A stretch of 51,690 nucleotides of DNA from Clostridiales bacterium (GTDB lineage: Bacteria; Bacillota; Clostridia; Peptostreptococcales; Anaerovoracaceae): NCBI GenBank assembly GCA_028725765.1, contig JAQYRL010000008.1, positions 1-51,690 on the forward strand, written 5' to 3'. The notes below the pieces were generated by a model. It was not told the DNA's origin. It saw only the letters and a program-made list of their open reading frames with translations, and did not search any database. This document shows, piece by piece, positions 8,555 to 18,199 of this stretch. Made by a program: the position numbers and the translations under genes. Positions within the stretch are counted from its first letter, which is position 1. Every line of letters begins with the position of its first letter.

Positions 8555-9658
8555 CTAAAATCTTATTCCCTTAGATCTTGAGGCGATGTTTAAAACGATA
8601 CCAATTGAAATTATTGATGTCAACATTGATGTACCACCGTAACTTAAGATCGGAAGGGGCAGACCTGTTACAGGCATGATACCCATATTCATCGCTATAT
8701 TTTCAAAGATTTGAAAAGCAAACATACCGATTACACCTATAATTACAAGGGATCCGTAAAAATCAACGGATTCCTTTGCAATTTGTGCCATTCGAATAAG
8801 GAGAATGGTATAAACAGAGATGACAACAAGCCCACCTATAAAACCAAGTTCCTCTATTAAAACTGAAAAAATAAAATCAGATGATTGCACTGGTATAAAA
8901 TCTAATTCTTTCTGTGTACCATTAAACAGGCCCTTGCCAAACAATCCCCCAGACCCCATTGCTACTTTGCCTTGAAAAACTTGATAATTTCCTGGAAGTT
9001 GGAGATTTTCAGGATGGAGAAATGCTTCAATTCTATCTTTTTGATAGGGTGCCATAAATAAATATGCAACAGGTATAAAAGCTAGTAGTAAGGCGAAAAA
9101 CTGGCCAAATGTCCTAAGATCAACCCCTGAGAAAAATATCATAAAAAGCCAGATTGATGAAAATACTAGTGCAGAGCCAAGATCCTCCTTTAAAACTAAA
9201 AGAATTATAGGGGCTGCAAAAATAACTGCTTTAATTAATCCTTTGAAATTAGATAATTGATCTTGGTTTTTTTCTAAATATTCAGCCATCATTAAAATAA
9301 AAAGAATCTTAACAAATTCAGAAGGCTGAATGGTAGTAAAACCTAGAGTTATCCAAGCTCTTGAACCGTACTGTACTATTCCTAAACCGGGGATATATAC
9401 CGTTAAGAGAAAAAGAATAGATATCGCATATAAAAGTGCTGAGTGACCTTTAAAGGTTGAATAATGATATTTTGAAAGAAAAATACAAATAACTACACCA
9501 ACCAAAAATGATGCACTTTGGATTATAGTGTCTCGTGCAATAAAACCAGTAGAAATATGTGTACTTCCTATCATAACCACGCTGACAATAAAAAGAAAAA
9601 GCACAGAAATTATAATAACTGGATCTGTTTTCTTTTTTAAATCTGCAAAAAGATTCAT
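8555..9658 (-). CDS. rodA: RodA (SEDS-family peptidoglycan glycosyltransferase)
   Basis: A polytopic SEDS protein that polymerises lipid II together with PBP2. The 367-residue product is hydrophobic throughout, with about ten membrane segments. SEDS signatures include GSRAWI, QPSEFVKI, EDLGSALVF and the C-terminal GLPLPILSYGG. The sequence resembles RodA more than FtsW because it lacks FtsW-type long termini and lies beside the mre/PBP2 cluster. It is convergent with the MinD-like gene, 31 bases apart. The start has a plausible AAGAGG site. The opposite orientation to mrdA is a local rearrangement of the usual arrangement. Confidence 0.93.
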   Translation of the reverse strand: MNLFADLKKKTDPVIIISVLFLFIVSVVMIGSTHISTGFIARDTIIQSASFLVGVVICIFLSKYHYSTFKGHSALLYAISILFLLTVYIPGLGIVQYGSRAWITLGFTTIQPSEFVKILFILMMAEYLEKNQDQLSNFKGLIKAVIFAAPIILLVLKEDLGSALVFSSIWLFMIFFSGVDLRTFGQFFALLLAFIPVAYLFMAPYQKDRIEAFLHPENLQLPGNYQVFQGKVAMGSGGLFGKGLFNGTQKELDFIPVQSSDFIFSVLIEELGFIGGLVVISVYTILLIRMAQIAKESVDFYGSLVIIGVIGMFAFQIFENIAMNMGIMPVTGLPLPILSYGGTSMLTSIISIGIVLNIASRSKGIRF

Positions 9659-9856
9659 CTTTTACCTCTTATTTCTTGACATGTATTAGCATTAACAATT
9701 ATAATATATGTTATATGAGCATAGCAAGTTTAATTTTGTTGTGTTATTTCTGAGAAATTACTTAATTATATTTAAGATGTAATTCAGATTTTATTATACT
9801 ATATATTATTAACGCACAATTTTACGCTAAAAATTCAAAATGAAGGAGGTGCTAGA

Positions 9857-11401
9857 ATGTCTCCAGTATTTATTGTAATTTTAGTTGGATTAATTGCCCT
9901 AATCTTGGGCCTACTGATTGGATATATATACAGAAAAAATGTAGGAGAGAGAACTATCGGCAATGCCGAGCAGAAGGCAAAAAATTTAATACTAGATGCA
10001 GAGAAGAAATCGGAATCAATTAAGAAAGAGATTGTTTTAGAAGCAAAAGAAGACGCTAACAGAATCAGAAGTAACCTTGATAGAGAGGTTAAAGATAGGA
10101 GAAATGAACTTTCAAGGTCTGAGAGGAGATTACTACAGAAGGAAGAATCACTTGATCGAAAGATAGAGAACATTGAAAAGAAAGAAGCTAATATTGTAAG
10201 GAAACAAGAAACTCTTGATAAGAAAAACCAAGAAGTGGACAGTTTTATTGAAAAGCAGATTCAAGAACTTGAAAAGATATCGGGTTACACAAGAGATGAG
10301 GCCAAAGAAATTTTGCTTTCAGAGTTAGAAAAAGATATTAGACATGATGCAGCTATAATGATTAGGAATATCGAATCTGAAGCGAAGGAAGAAGCTGATA
10401 AAAAAGCAAAATATATTATTACAGGGGCTATCCAAAGGTGTGCAGCCGACCATGTTGCTGAATCTACTGTTTCAGTTGTTTCACTTCCTAATGACGATAT
10501 GAAGGGGAGGATAATTGGTAGAGAGGGAAGGAATATAATTGCACTTGAGACTCTCACCGGTGTTGATCTTATTATTGATGACACACCTGAGGCTGTTATA
10601 ATATCAGCCTTTGACCCAGTTAGAAGAGAAATTGCAAGAGTTGCCCTAGAAAAACTCATTTTGGATGGTCGAATTCATCCTTCGAAGATTGAAGAAATGG
10701 TTGAAAAGGCCACAAAAGAAGTAAATCAAATAATGAAGGAAGAAGGAGAGGAAGCTACATTTGAAGTGGGCATTCATAATCTCCATCCAGAACTTGTAAG
10801 GCTACTTGGTCGACTGAAGTATAGGACTTCGTATGGTCAAAATGTTCTTAAGCATTCGATTGAGGTTGCACACCTCGCTGGTCTTATGGCGGGAGAACTC
10901 GGACTAGATGTTAAACTTGCAAAAAGAGCCGGTCTTCTTCACGATATAGGTAAGGCACTGGATCATGAGTATGAAGGTACACATGTTGATATAGGAATAG
11001 ACATTCTTCGAAAATACAAAGAAAGTCAGGCAGTTATCAACGGGATGGCAGCGCATCATGGTGATTATGAACCACAGAGCATGGAGGCTGTTTTGATTGC
11101 TGCGGCAGATGCTTTGTCAGCTGCAAGACCAGGTGCTAGAAGAGAAACACTAGAAGTGTACATCAAAAGATTGCAACAGCTTGAAAATCTTGCTGCAACC
11201 ACCCATGGTGTTGAAAAAGCATTTGCTATTCAGGCAGGTCGAGAAGTACGAATTATTGCGAAACCTGATCAAGTTAGAGATGATGAGGTTGCACTTCTTG
11301 CTCGAGAAATTTCAAAGAAAATTGAATCTGAACTGGAATACCCCGGTCAGATTAAGGTAAATGTATTGAGAGAAACACGTGCTATTGAATATGCTAAGTA
11401 G
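9857..11401 (+). CDS. rny: Ribonuclease Y
   Basis: A membrane-anchored endoribonuclease that initiates mRNA decay. The 514-residue product has the standard order: an N-terminal membrane helix (about residues 3-23), a long charged coiled coil (about 35-190), a KH RNA-binding domain ([11 protein letters not shown] around 217-227) and an HD domain whose metal ligands are H362-D363 in [10 protein letters not shown]. The ATG follows a strong GGAGG site. It is monocistronic by context: a divergent gene lies upstream and a terminator-like hairpin at 11440 downstream. Confidence 0.97.
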   Translation: MSPVFIVILVGLIALILGLLIGYIYRKNVGERTIGNAEQKAKNLILDAEKKSESIKKEIVLEAKEDANRIRSNLDREVKDRRNELSRSERRLLQKEESLDRKIENIEKKEANIVRKQETLDKKNQEVDSFIEKQIQELEKISGYTRDEAKEILLSELEKDIRHDAAIMIRNIESEAKEEADKKAKYIITGAIQRCAADHVAESTVSVVSLPNDDMKGRIIGREGRNIIALETLTGVDLIIDDTPEAVIISAFDPVRREIARVALEKLILDGRIHPSKIEEMVEKATKEVNQIMKEEGEEATFEVGIHNLHPELVRLLGRLKYRTSYGQNVLKHSIEVAHLAGLMAGELGLDVKLAKRAGLLHDIGKALDHEYEGTHVDIGIDILRKYKESQAVINGMAAHHGDYEPQSMEAVLIAAADALSAARPGARRETLEVYIKRLQQLENLAATTHGVEKAFAIQAGREVRIIAKPDQVRDDEVALLAREISKKIESELEYPGQIKVNVLRETRAIEYAK

Positions 11402-11439
11402 TTAAGTCAAATACAATATTGAGAATACGTTAGATTACG

Positions 11440-11470
11440 ACTCCTCATGTAAATGGGGAGTTATTTAAAT
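11440..11470 (+). terminator. Likely terminator after rny
   Basis: A 7-bp hairpin (left arm 11440-11446, right arm 11455-11461, one G-T pair, 8-base loop) is followed by an AT-rich tail rather than a pure T-run. It is a moderate-strength candidate. Confidence 0.55.
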
Positions 11471-11495
11471 AAAAAATAGAAATAGGATAGTTCAA

Positions 11496-12629
11496 ATGAA
11501 AGAAGTATACTTAGATAATAGTGCTACAACAAAACCTTTTGAAGATGTCGTATGTGCTATGGAAGAGACTCTTGATTTCTTATATGGGAATCCCTCATCG
11601 TTACATACTAAAGGGTTTGAAAGCGAGCGACTTTTAAAGAAATCGAGAAAAATAATTGCTAATAGCTTAGGGAAAAAAGAAAGCACTATAACCTTTAATT
11701 CAGGAGGTACTGAAGGTGACAACAATGTTTTGCAGTGTGTTGCAAGAGATAGGCGACGTGTCGGCAAAACTATAATAACTACACAAGTTGAACACCCAGC
11801 AATCCTAGAAACTTGCAAATTCCTAGAAAAAGAAGGGTTCAATATAATTAAGGTGTCTGTAGATGAATACTGTAATCCGAATCTTGATGAATTGCAGTCA
11901 TATTTATCAAAAGACGTCATTCTAATATCCGCAATGGCTGTAAATAACGAGGTTGGCACAATATTCCCAATAAAGAAAATAAACGAAATTAAGGGAGATG
12001 CTTTGTTTCACTCGGACGCGGTGCAAGCCTATGGCAAACTTGATATGAACGGATTTGAAGGAGATTTCCTAACTGCTAGTGGGCACAAAATACATGGCCC
12101 TAAAGGGATTGGATTTTTGTATAAGAAAAGTGCTGTAAGGCTAAGTCCGTTAATTTATGGCGGAAATCAAGAATCGGGATATAGATCAGGTACTGAGAAC
12201 GTGCCTGGAATTGTAGGAATGGCGAAAGCCACTGAGTTGATTGTCCCAAACATTCAAGAGAATTACGAAAAAGTAAAGATGCTTTGGAGGAGATTAAAAA
12301 AAGGGGTTATCGATATTGGAGATGTAATAATAAATAGCCCAGATAACTGCACACCATACATACTTAATGCAAGCTTTATGGGGACAAGAGGAGAGGTAAT
12401 TCTACACAGACTTGAATCTAAGGGAATCTTTGTAAGCACAGGTTCGGCATGCTCATCCAACAAAAACAGCAAAAGTCACGTGCTTAAAGCTATGGGTAAG
12501 ACCGACAAAGAAATAGAGGGAGCAATAAGATTCAGTCTGAGCATACAAAATACTGCTGAAGAAATAGATGCTGTTTTGACGGTTCTAGAAGATGCCGTCA
12601 AAAAGTTTAGAAAACTTGGGAGTTTTTAG
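11496..12629 (+). CDS. Cysteine desulfurase (NifS/IscS family)
   Basis: A PLP enzyme that removes sulfur from cysteine and passes it on as a protein persulfide. The 377-residue product has the PLP lysine K198 in SGHKIHGPKG and the persulfide cysteine C319 in STGSACSS, matching the IscS/NifS class with a flexible catalytic loop. It lies 16 bases before thiI. In Firmicutes whose ThiI lacks a rhodanese domain, a dedicated adjacent desulfurase (NifZ in Bacillus) feeds ThiI, so tRNA thiolation is the inferred main job. A general Fe-S cluster role cannot be excluded because no iscU/sufU gene is near. Confidence 0.93.
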   Translation: MKEVYLDNSATTKPFEDVVCAMEETLDFLYGNPSSLHTKGFESERLLKKSRKIIANSLGKKESTITFNSGGTEGDNNVLQCVARDRRRVGKTIITTQVEHPAILETCKFLEKEGFNIIKVSVDEYCNPNLDELQSYLSKDVILISAMAVNNEVGTIFPIKKINEIKGDALFHSDAVQAYGKLDMNGFEGDFLTASGHKIHGPKGIGFLYKKSAVRLSPLIYGGNQESGYRSGTENVPGIVGMAKATELIVPNIQENYEKVKMLWRRLKKGVIDIGDVIINSPDNCTPYILNASFMGTRGEVILHRLESKGIFVSTGSACSSNKNSKSHVLKAMGKTDKEIEGAIRFSLSIQNTAEEIDAVLTVLEDAVKKFRKLGSF

Positions 12630-12645
12630 AGAAGGATAAATATAG

Positions 12646-13827
12646 ATGATGAATGAAGAAAAAATCTTTATTGTAAGATGTGGAGAGGTTGCTCTTAAGG
12701 GCATGAATAAACCGTATTTTGAGCGCATCCTTGTAGAAAGAATAAGGAAAAATTTGAAAAACATTAAAGGCAGCAAGGTGAGCCGAAAAGAAGGTCTAAT
12801 ATTTGTGCGTACCCCGCTCGAATCGGATACAAAAGAGGTTATTGCTGAAATATCAAAGGTCTTTGGTGTTTCTTCTGTTAGCCCGGCGTTTGAAGTAGAA
12901 TCAAATCTTGATGCAATTGGTTTGAAGGCTGTAGAATTTATGAATTCTATGATCGAGAACGAAAGCGTGAAGACATTTAAGGTGGAAGCAAAAAGAGCTG
13001 ATAAAAACTTCCCTATAAAATCTCCTGAGATAGCAGCTAGAGTTGGAGCGTGCGTCCTTAAGGGATGCAAGGTGTTAAAAGTCGATGTACACAATCCAGA
13101 CTGTCATCTTTTTGTCGATTTACGAGTTGACAAAACGTACATATATACTGAAAAAATCAATGGATTAGGAGGATTGCCTCTTGGAACTAATGGCAGAGGT
13201 ATGGTTCTATTATCTGGAGGTATTGACTCTCCTGTAGCAGCATGGATGATGGCAAAGAGAGGCATGGTTATTGATGCCGTCCACTTCCATTCATATCCAT
13301 ATACAAGCCCTAGGGCACAGCAGAAAGTTGAGGAACTTGCAGAAATAATTTCATCATACTGCGGCAAAATAAACATGACTGTCATTAACTTGTTACCGAT
13401 TCAGGAAGAAATTGTCAACAATTGTCCTGAGGATGAAACCACTATTTTGGTGAGAAGGTTTATGATGAGGATAGCCGAAAAGATAGCTCTTAAGCAGAAA
13501 GATCTGATGCTAATCACAGGAGAAAATCTTGGACAGGTTGCTAGTCAGACTGCTGAGGCATTAGTTGTAACAGATCAGTCTGTAGAATTGCCAGTCATGA
13601 GACCCTTGATAGGTATGGATAAGGTGGAAATTATGGATATGGCTAAGAAAATAGGGACATACGAAAAATCGATAGAACCATATGAAGATTGTTGTACTGT
13701 GTTTTTGCCTAAGCATCCCGTAACAAAACCAAGGCTTGAAAAAATTTTGAATTCGGAGTCTAAACTTGATGTTGATAGACTTGTCGATATGGCTGTTAAT
13801 TCAGCTGAACAAGTAGAAATTGGTTAA
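12646..13827 (+). CDS. thiI: tRNA 4-thiouridine synthase ThiI
   Basis: Adenylates and thiolates U8 of tRNA. The 393-residue product has an N-terminal ferredoxin-like/THUMP region (about 1-170) and a PP-loop ATP pyrophosphatase domain with SGGIDSP at residues 190-196. It ends soon after the conserved CCTVFLPKHPVT segment, so the rhodanese domain found in enterobacterial ThiI is absent. This is the short Firmicute form, which fits the desulfurase gene immediately upstream. The start follows a GAAGGA site; a second ATG lies one codon later. Confidence 0.95.
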   Translation: MMNEEKIFIVRCGEVALKGMNKPYFERILVERIRKNLKNIKGSKVSRKEGLIFVRTPLESDTKEVIAEISKVFGVSSVSPAFEVESNLDAIGLKAVEFMNSMIENESVKTFKVEAKRADKNFPIKSPEIAARVGACVLKGCKVLKVDVHNPDCHLFVDLRVDKTYIYTEKINGLGGLPLGTNGRGMVLLSGGIDSPVAAWMMAKRGMVIDAVHFHSYPYTSPRAQQKVEELAEIISSYCGKINMTVINLLPIQEEIVNNCPEDETTILVRRFMMRIAEKIALKQKDLMLITGENLGQVASQTAEALVVTDQSVELPVMRPLIGMDKVEIMDMAKKIGTYEKSIEPYEDCCTVFLPKHPVTKPRLEKILNSESKLDVDRLVDMAVNSAEQVEIG

Positions 13828-13941
13828 TTTCTTGGTTGCAATTAGGCTTGACGTATAATGCATAATAATATGTTAAGATTGTGTGCTTGCTTTCGTTTAT
13901 CTAGGTAAGAAACCTTATTAACTGCTACAGCATAAAAGATG

Positions 13942-13968
13942 TTGAAAAATAAGGGGGGGTGATATAAT
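13942..13968 (+). promoter_or_regulatory. Promoter with a G7 tract in its spacer, before the L,D-transpeptidase
   Basis: TTGAAA (13942-13947) is separated by 15 bp from a perfect TATAAT (13963-13968), which lies 38 bases upstream of the next start codon. The spacer holds seven consecutive G (13953-13959), unusual in such AT-rich DNA. A 15-bp spacer is short of the 17-bp optimum. A further TTGACG element lies about 95 bases upstream (near 13849) and could be part of a second promoter. Confidence 0.5.
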
Positions 13969-14006
13969 TAAATTCGAGGGAATAGATTGGAACAGTATGG
14001 AGAAAC

Positions 14007-15203
14007 ATGATGAGAGGAACTTCGAAAAAATTATTTAGCTTTATTTTAACAGTAGTTGCTATTGTATTCTGTCTGTTTTGCTTTAAAGTTTCTGTACATG
14101 CAGATGGGAGCCTATCTGATGTCAGTTCAGATAGTAATAAAGAAAACGTAGAAGCCGAAAATACAATTGATGTTTTGGTGGAGTCTAATAGTAAGCAACT
14201 TGTAGATGACACAAATAAAGATCTGTTGAAGGATGATAATAAAGGAAGCAATGACAAAGCGGAGTCCAATAGTACTTCACAGGACAGTCATATAGATTCC
14301 AACTCCACAAGAAGTTCTGGACAAGAGAGAATTGAAAAGTCTGCAGATGGAAAACTATACTATATTGATAGTAGTGGCAAAAGGAAAACTTCTGCAGGTT
14401 GGATTTATTTTGATGGTAAAAAGTATTTCGCATCACCAGGCGGAAGCCTTTATACAAATCAGATGATTACCTTTGGTAGTTATGGATATTACATGGGAAG
14501 CGACGGCAGCGTAGTTTTGGGACACTTTAGAGGGGCTGATGGAGTATATAGATATGCAGATGCTATCGGAAACCTTGAAGATGAGTCTTATGGTAAACTT
14601 GCCGCATCAGGCTGGAGAGAAGACAACTATTTTGCACATGGGGGCTATGGAGCACTTTATCATAACCAGTTCATAACTTTTGGTGAAAAGATTTATTATA
14701 TGAATACGGACGGAAGCAAAGTGAAAACTCCGTTTAGGTATAGATGGGCGAATATAAAGCCAAATCCTACCACAGGATTAATTTCAAAGGCAGATTACAA
14801 TAGAGCCGTGAATACGGGGCCGTATCCATATCAGAGATATGTTTTAGTAAACTTATCAAAGCAAAATGTTCAGTTATGGGTTAATGGAAGAATGGTAAGC
14901 AGCTCACTCGTTGTAACAGGCAAACCGTCAACGCCAACGCCTAGAGGAACTTTCAGTATTTTATATAAAACTACAAACACTTATTTAACTGGACCAGGGT
15001 ATCATTTACATGTTAATTATTGGATGCCTTTTACGCATCAAGGACACGGTCTTCATGATGCATATTGGTTAAGGTCAAATCAATTTGGTGGGAATACATA
15101 CCGCATTGGATGGGGATCTCACGGCTGTGTAAATATGCCGAATAGTGCAGCGCAGACTTTTTATCGTTATTTATCGGCAGGCGATCGAGTTATTATCATA
15201 TAA
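14007..15203 (+). CDS. Secreted L,D-transpeptidase (YkuD) with cell-wall-binding-like repeats
   Basis: A secreted peptidoglycan-modifying enzyme of 398 residues. A signal peptide or membrane anchor occupies about residues 1-33 (basic start, hydrophobic core, VHADG junction). A low-complexity acidic/Ser-Asn linker follows (about 35-108). Next are repeats with Gly, Tyr and Trp that resemble choline/cell-wall-binding repeats (GKLYYIDSSGK, GWIYFDGKKYF, about 110-250), and then a YkuD domain (about 275-398). The catalytic motif SHGCVNM with C374 and an upstream HGLHD histidine segment are intact. It could make 3-3 cross-links or anchor proteins to the wall. It starts ATG ATG; the second ATG has better spacing from GGAG. 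It stands alone between thiI and a terminator pair. Confidence 0.88.
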   Translation: MMRGTSKKLFSFILTVVAIVFCLFCFKVSVHADGSLSDVSSDSNKENVEAENTIDVLVESNSKQLVDDTNKDLLKDDNKGSNDKAESNSTSQDSHIDSNSTRSSGQERIEKSADGKLYYIDSSGKRKTSAGWIYFDGKKYFASPGGSLYTNQMITFGSYGYYMGSDGSVVLGHFRGADGVYRYADAIGNLEDESYGKLAASGWREDNYFAHGGYGALYHNQFITFGEKIYYMNTDGSKVKTPFRYRWANIKPNPTTGLISKADYNRAVNTGPYPYQRYVLVNLSKQNVQLWVNGRMVSSSLVVTGKPSTPTPRGTFSILYKTTNTYLTGPGYHLHVNYWMPFTHQGHGLHDAYWLRSNQFGGNTYRIGWGSHGCVNMPNSAAQTFYRYLSAGDRVIII

Positions 15204-15273
15204 TATCATCGCAAATAATTATCAATTCTAATTTTAGGCTTGGATTGTACAGAATTTAATAATTGATTGTTTT

Positions 15274-15310
15274 AAACGTCCTTGGTATTCGACTAGGGGC
15301 GTTTTAGTCT
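15274..15310 (+). terminator. Terminator after the L,D-transpeptidase gene
   Basis: An 8-bp stem (15274-15281 with 15297-15304, one G-T pair) is followed by a T-rich tail. Confidence 0.6.
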
Positions 15311-15357
15311 TTCAGAAATTTTTAAATAATAAGGCTAGAGCATGTTCATAATAAACG

Positions 15358-15386
15358 AAAGAATCCTCGCTTTGCGAGGATTCTTT
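15358..15386. terminator. Strong bidirectional terminator
   Basis: A perfect 13-bp stem (15358-15370 with 15374-15386) with a 3-base TTT loop, flanked by A residues on the left and T residues on the right. It lies between the convergent L,D-transpeptidase and PHP genes and could serve both. The remaining gap up to 15493 shows nothing else. Confidence 0.8.
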
Positions 15387-15493
15387 AATTTAGATTCTTA
15401 TCTATATTGTACTTGCGCGTAATAAATAGTAATTTTGATGGTGTTATGGAACTTATGTTTATTTGCTTTCACCTTCACATTTATAAATCATCA

Positions 15494-16279
15494 TTAATCA
15501 ATCATTGCTAGGTAATGCATCATGTTTCTAAACGGCGAAAAGATATAACCTAGAACTCTATTGTATGATCTAAAACCATAGGTGGCAAATACTGAATTTC
15601 TCTTTTTGTGCTTTTTGAGAAATTCTCTTTCCTGCCCACCAAAGTCAGAAATATCGTTGTTTTTAATCGCATCAATCATATCGTTGTTACATCTTATTGC
15701 TCTGTTAAATTTAGTATATGCGGTACCTACATATTCTCTTTTGTGAGAATCTGAACCACCTACGCAAGGTAACCCTAACCTACTAGCACAAATCGTTGCC
15801 GCTTGGTTAGCTATTTCGGTCTCGCAAGTATTAAAGGCTTCAAAGAAATCACATTCGCTCAGCATATCAAAATTTCTCATAAGTTTATTAAAAAACATGG
15901 CACTTGAACTCTTTGCTCCAAAAGGATGAGCTGGACCAAGCACGCCGCCATTTTTGTGAACAACTTCTTTGAGAGCCTTGAAGGTCATACCCCTAACTTG
16001 AAGAACCTGTAACTCCACACCATCAGGCATGATTACAATAAAATGTCCTGCATCGCATGTATCATATTCAACTCCCATAAGAACTGTAAAATTATCTACA
16101 GCAGCATCCTGATTATTTAAGTTTGAACGCCAGTGGCGATATCCCTTATAGGAATCATGATCAGTGACGAGCATTCCAGTAAAACCTTTAGATTTTAGAA
16201 TTTGAATATATTCTTTGATAGAAATTTTAGCGTCGATAGAACCTTCTTTAGTATGACAGTGCATATCAAACTTCGGCAA
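15494..16279 (-). CDS. PHP-domain phosphoesterase-like protein
   Basis: A 261-residue protein of the PHP metal-dependent phosphoesterase family. The N-terminal metal motif DMHCHT (residues 5-10), the second motif TDHD, a GPAHPFG histidine motif and a late GGSDSHKRE motif are all present, so the trinuclear metal site looks complete. The substrate cannot be told from sequence; relatives act on 3',5'-nucleotides or histidinol phosphate. The start is a TTG at 16277-16279, supported by an AGGGAGG site 8 bases upstream; the first in-frame ATG would remove the start of the DMHCHT motif. It is transcribed divergently from the flavodiiron gene across a 340-base gap. Confidence 0.85.
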   Translation of the reverse strand: MPKFDMHCHTKEGSIDAKISIKEYIQILKSKGFTGMLVTDHDSYKGYRHWRSNLNNQDAAVDNFTVLMGVEYDTCDAGHFIVIMPDGVELQVLQVRGMTFKALKEVVHKNGGVLGPAHPFGAKSSSAMFFNKLMRNFDMLSECDFFEAFNTCETEIANQAATICASRLGLPCVGGSDSHKREYVGTAYTKFNRAIRCNNDMIDAIKNNDISDFGGQEREFLKKHKKRNSVFATYGFRSYNRVLGYIFSPFRNMMHYLAMID

Positions 16280-16325
16280 ATTATCGACCTCCCTTCTCTC
16301 TATTTACATACTATATCTTGTATTT

Positions 16326-16353
16326 ATTATATACCCATGGAGTATAAAATCAA
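16326..16353 (-). promoter_or_regulatory. Promoter for the PHP gene
   Basis: On the minus strand TTGATT (16348-16353) is followed after 16 bp by a perfect TATAAT (16326-16331), about 47 bases before the TTG start. Confidence 0.6.
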
Positions 16354-16358
16354 CCTAA

Positions 16359-16403
16359 ATCTAGTAAAATAATTCCTTTACATCTAGCAAAATATTCCCT
16401 TTA
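16359..16403. repeat. Pair of 22-bp direct repeats in the PHP / flavodiiron intergenic region
   Basis: Two copies (16359-16380 and 16382-16403) begin ATCTAG and end CTTTA. They match at 19 of 22 positions with a 23-bp period. They sit just upstream of the PHP promoter and about 220-260 bases upstream of the flavodiiron start, a layout typical of operators. The rest of the 340-base gap (16280-16619) is very AT-rich; a TATAAT at 16451-16456 may belong to a flavodiiron promoter but lacks a good -35. Confidence 0.5.
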
Positions 16404-16619
16404 AAATAGAAAAATATACTAAATATATATTAAAATTTCTCGAAAAATGATATAATAAAAATACATATAAACAAATGCTAATGTTTTGTAACGATAAATT
16501 TGGTTATATATTATTAGGTTCTAAAAAAGTAGTTTATAGAATTTTAGATCTAATATAAGAATCAAGCAAATAACAATATAAAGATCATTTAGCTTATTTC
16601 ATAGAAAGGATGGAAGAAA

Positions 16620-17816
16620 ATGTTCAAGAAAGTCAAAAACAATGTTTATTGGGTCGGCAAGATTGACTGGGAATTGGAATGGTTTCATGGTCATGATTAC
16701 AGTATCAACAGAGGATCAAGCCAGAATGCTTACCTAATTCGCGAGGAAAAGACTGTGCTGGTTGATACCGTATGGGCACCTCATAAGAATGAATTTGTCG
16801 ATAATCTCAAAAAAGAGATTGATCTTAAAGAAATAGATTACATAATTGCTCAACATGGTGAGGTAGACCACAGTGGATCGCTAGAGGCCATAGTATCTGA
16901 GATTCCGGATGTGCCAATCTACTGTACTGCAAACTGCGTTAAATCACTGGTTGGTCAATACCATCATCCTGAGTGGAATTTTCATGTTGTGAAAACTGGA
17001 GATGAACTTGATATAGGAAATGGGAAGAAATTGAAATTCATTGAAATGCGTATGCTTCATTGGCCTGACAGTATGGCAACATTCATGACGGGCGATAATA
17101 TTTTGTTCTCAATGGACGTATTTGGCCAGCACTATGCAGTTGAAGAAATGTTCGACGACAAAGCAAACAACTGCGATATGTGGTCTGAGGCGATGAAGTA
17201 TTTTGCAAACATAATTCATACATTTGCTCCAATGTGCAAGATGAAAATGGCAGAGTTAGATAAGATGAATCTGCCAATTGAACTAATCGCGCCTTCACAC
17301 GGCGCTATATGGAGATCACAGATACCTGAAATTATACAGGCATACAAGGATTGGTCGGATAATTATCAGGAAGATCAGATTACGGTAATTTATGATACAA
17401 TGTGGGACGGCACCAAGAAGCTGGCTCATAGGATTGCACAGACAATTAAGAAGGAAAGCCCTGATTCTGTAGTGAAAATCTACAATATTTCGCAGTTCGA
17501 CAAGAATGATATAATGACTGAAGTGTTTAAATCGAAAGCGATTGCGGTTGGCTCTCCAACGGTAGCACAAAATATGCTTTCGTCAGTAGGGGGCTGGATG
17601 GAATTCCTGAAGGAATGCCGATTCAAGGGCAAGAAGGCTGGAGTTTTCGGGTGCTACGGCTGGTCGGGAGAAGCTTGCGATATTTTGAGAAAGAATTTGA
17701 CAGAGTCTGGATTTGATGTTATCGAAACCCAGGCTAAATGCAACTGGAATCCAGATGAGGAAAATTTTGAAGCAGCTGATGAACTTGCAAAGGATCTTGT
17801 GGCTGCTTGTAAATAA
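16620..17816 (+). CDS. Flavodiiron protein (A-type flavoprotein, O2/NO reductase)
   Basis: Reduces oxygen to water, or nitric oxide to nitrous oxide, protecting anaerobes. The 398-residue product combines an N-terminal metallo-beta-lactamase-like diiron domain (about 1-250) with a C-terminal flavodoxin domain that binds FMN (about 255-398). The diiron ligand motif H-x-E-x-D-H is complete at H79, E81, D83 and H84. It lacks a fused rubredoxin or flavin reductase, so it is the minimal class A type that needs an external rubredoxin; none is encoded nearby. The ATG follows a GAAAGGATGG site. It is a single-gene unit, with a hairpin terminator downstream at 17845. Confidence 0.95.
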   Translation: MFKKVKNNVYWVGKIDWELEWFHGHDYSINRGSSQNAYLIREEKTVLVDTVWAPHKNEFVDNLKKEIDLKEIDYIIAQHGEVDHSGSLEAIVSEIPDVPIYCTANCVKSLVGQYHHPEWNFHVVKTGDELDIGNGKKLKFIEMRMLHWPDSMATFMTGDNILFSMDVFGQHYAVEEMFDDKANNCDMWSEAMKYFANIIHTFAPMCKMKMAELDKMNLPIELIAPSHGAIWRSQIPEIIQAYKDWSDNYQEDQITVIYDTMWDGTKKLAHRIAQTIKKESPDSVVKIYNISQFDKNDIMTEVFKSKAIAVGSPTVAQNMLSSVGGWMEFLKECRFKGKKAGVFGCYGWSGEACDILRKNLTESGFDVIETQAKCNWNPDEENFEAADELAKDLVAACK

Positions 17817-17844
17817 ATATATAGAGGGGAACAATTGTTGATAG

Positions 17845-17888
17845 AAAAGTGCTGTATTGGTTTATTAAATTAATATAGTGCTTTTTTG
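17845..17888 (+). terminator. Terminator after the flavodiiron gene
   Basis: A 14-bp stem including three G-T pairs (17845-17858 with 17872-17885) and a 13-base loop runs into a T-run. Of the following 504-base gap (17817-18320), the part between here and 18086 is AT-rich and shows nothing else I can support. Confidence 0.7.
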
Positions 17889-18086
17889 GTGCGTATTGCG
17901 GTGTACTTTACTAATTAACCTAATAATTTTTTATATAATTAAAGTAAAACACTTGATTTTTATATTGTATAGTAGTATTCTAAAATAAATTGAAATGTAT
18001 TTCACTGTTTAATATTTTTTGTGCAACCTTGTGCATGTAAGAATCGAAAATATTTTCAAAATTTCGAGGATATGGTGATATGGGTC

Positions 18087-18115
18087 TTGACAATTATTTA
18101 GTTTCAAAATACACT
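18087..18115 (+). promoter_or_regulatory. Strong promoter for the giant adhesin
   Basis: A perfect -35 TTGACA (18087-18092), a 17-bp spacer and a -10 TACACT (18110-18115). The tetranucleotide repeat begins at the very next base, so transcription should start inside the repeat, near 18121-18123, giving a leader of about 200 nt before the ATG at 18321. Confidence 0.7.

Positions 18116-18199
<84 letters not shown>

Noticed and set aside
13951-13970. The G7 run read as a Shine-Dalgarno sequence of a small leader gene
   Set aside because: No ATG, GTG or TTG follows at a usable distance, and a stop codon comes at once in the nearby frames.
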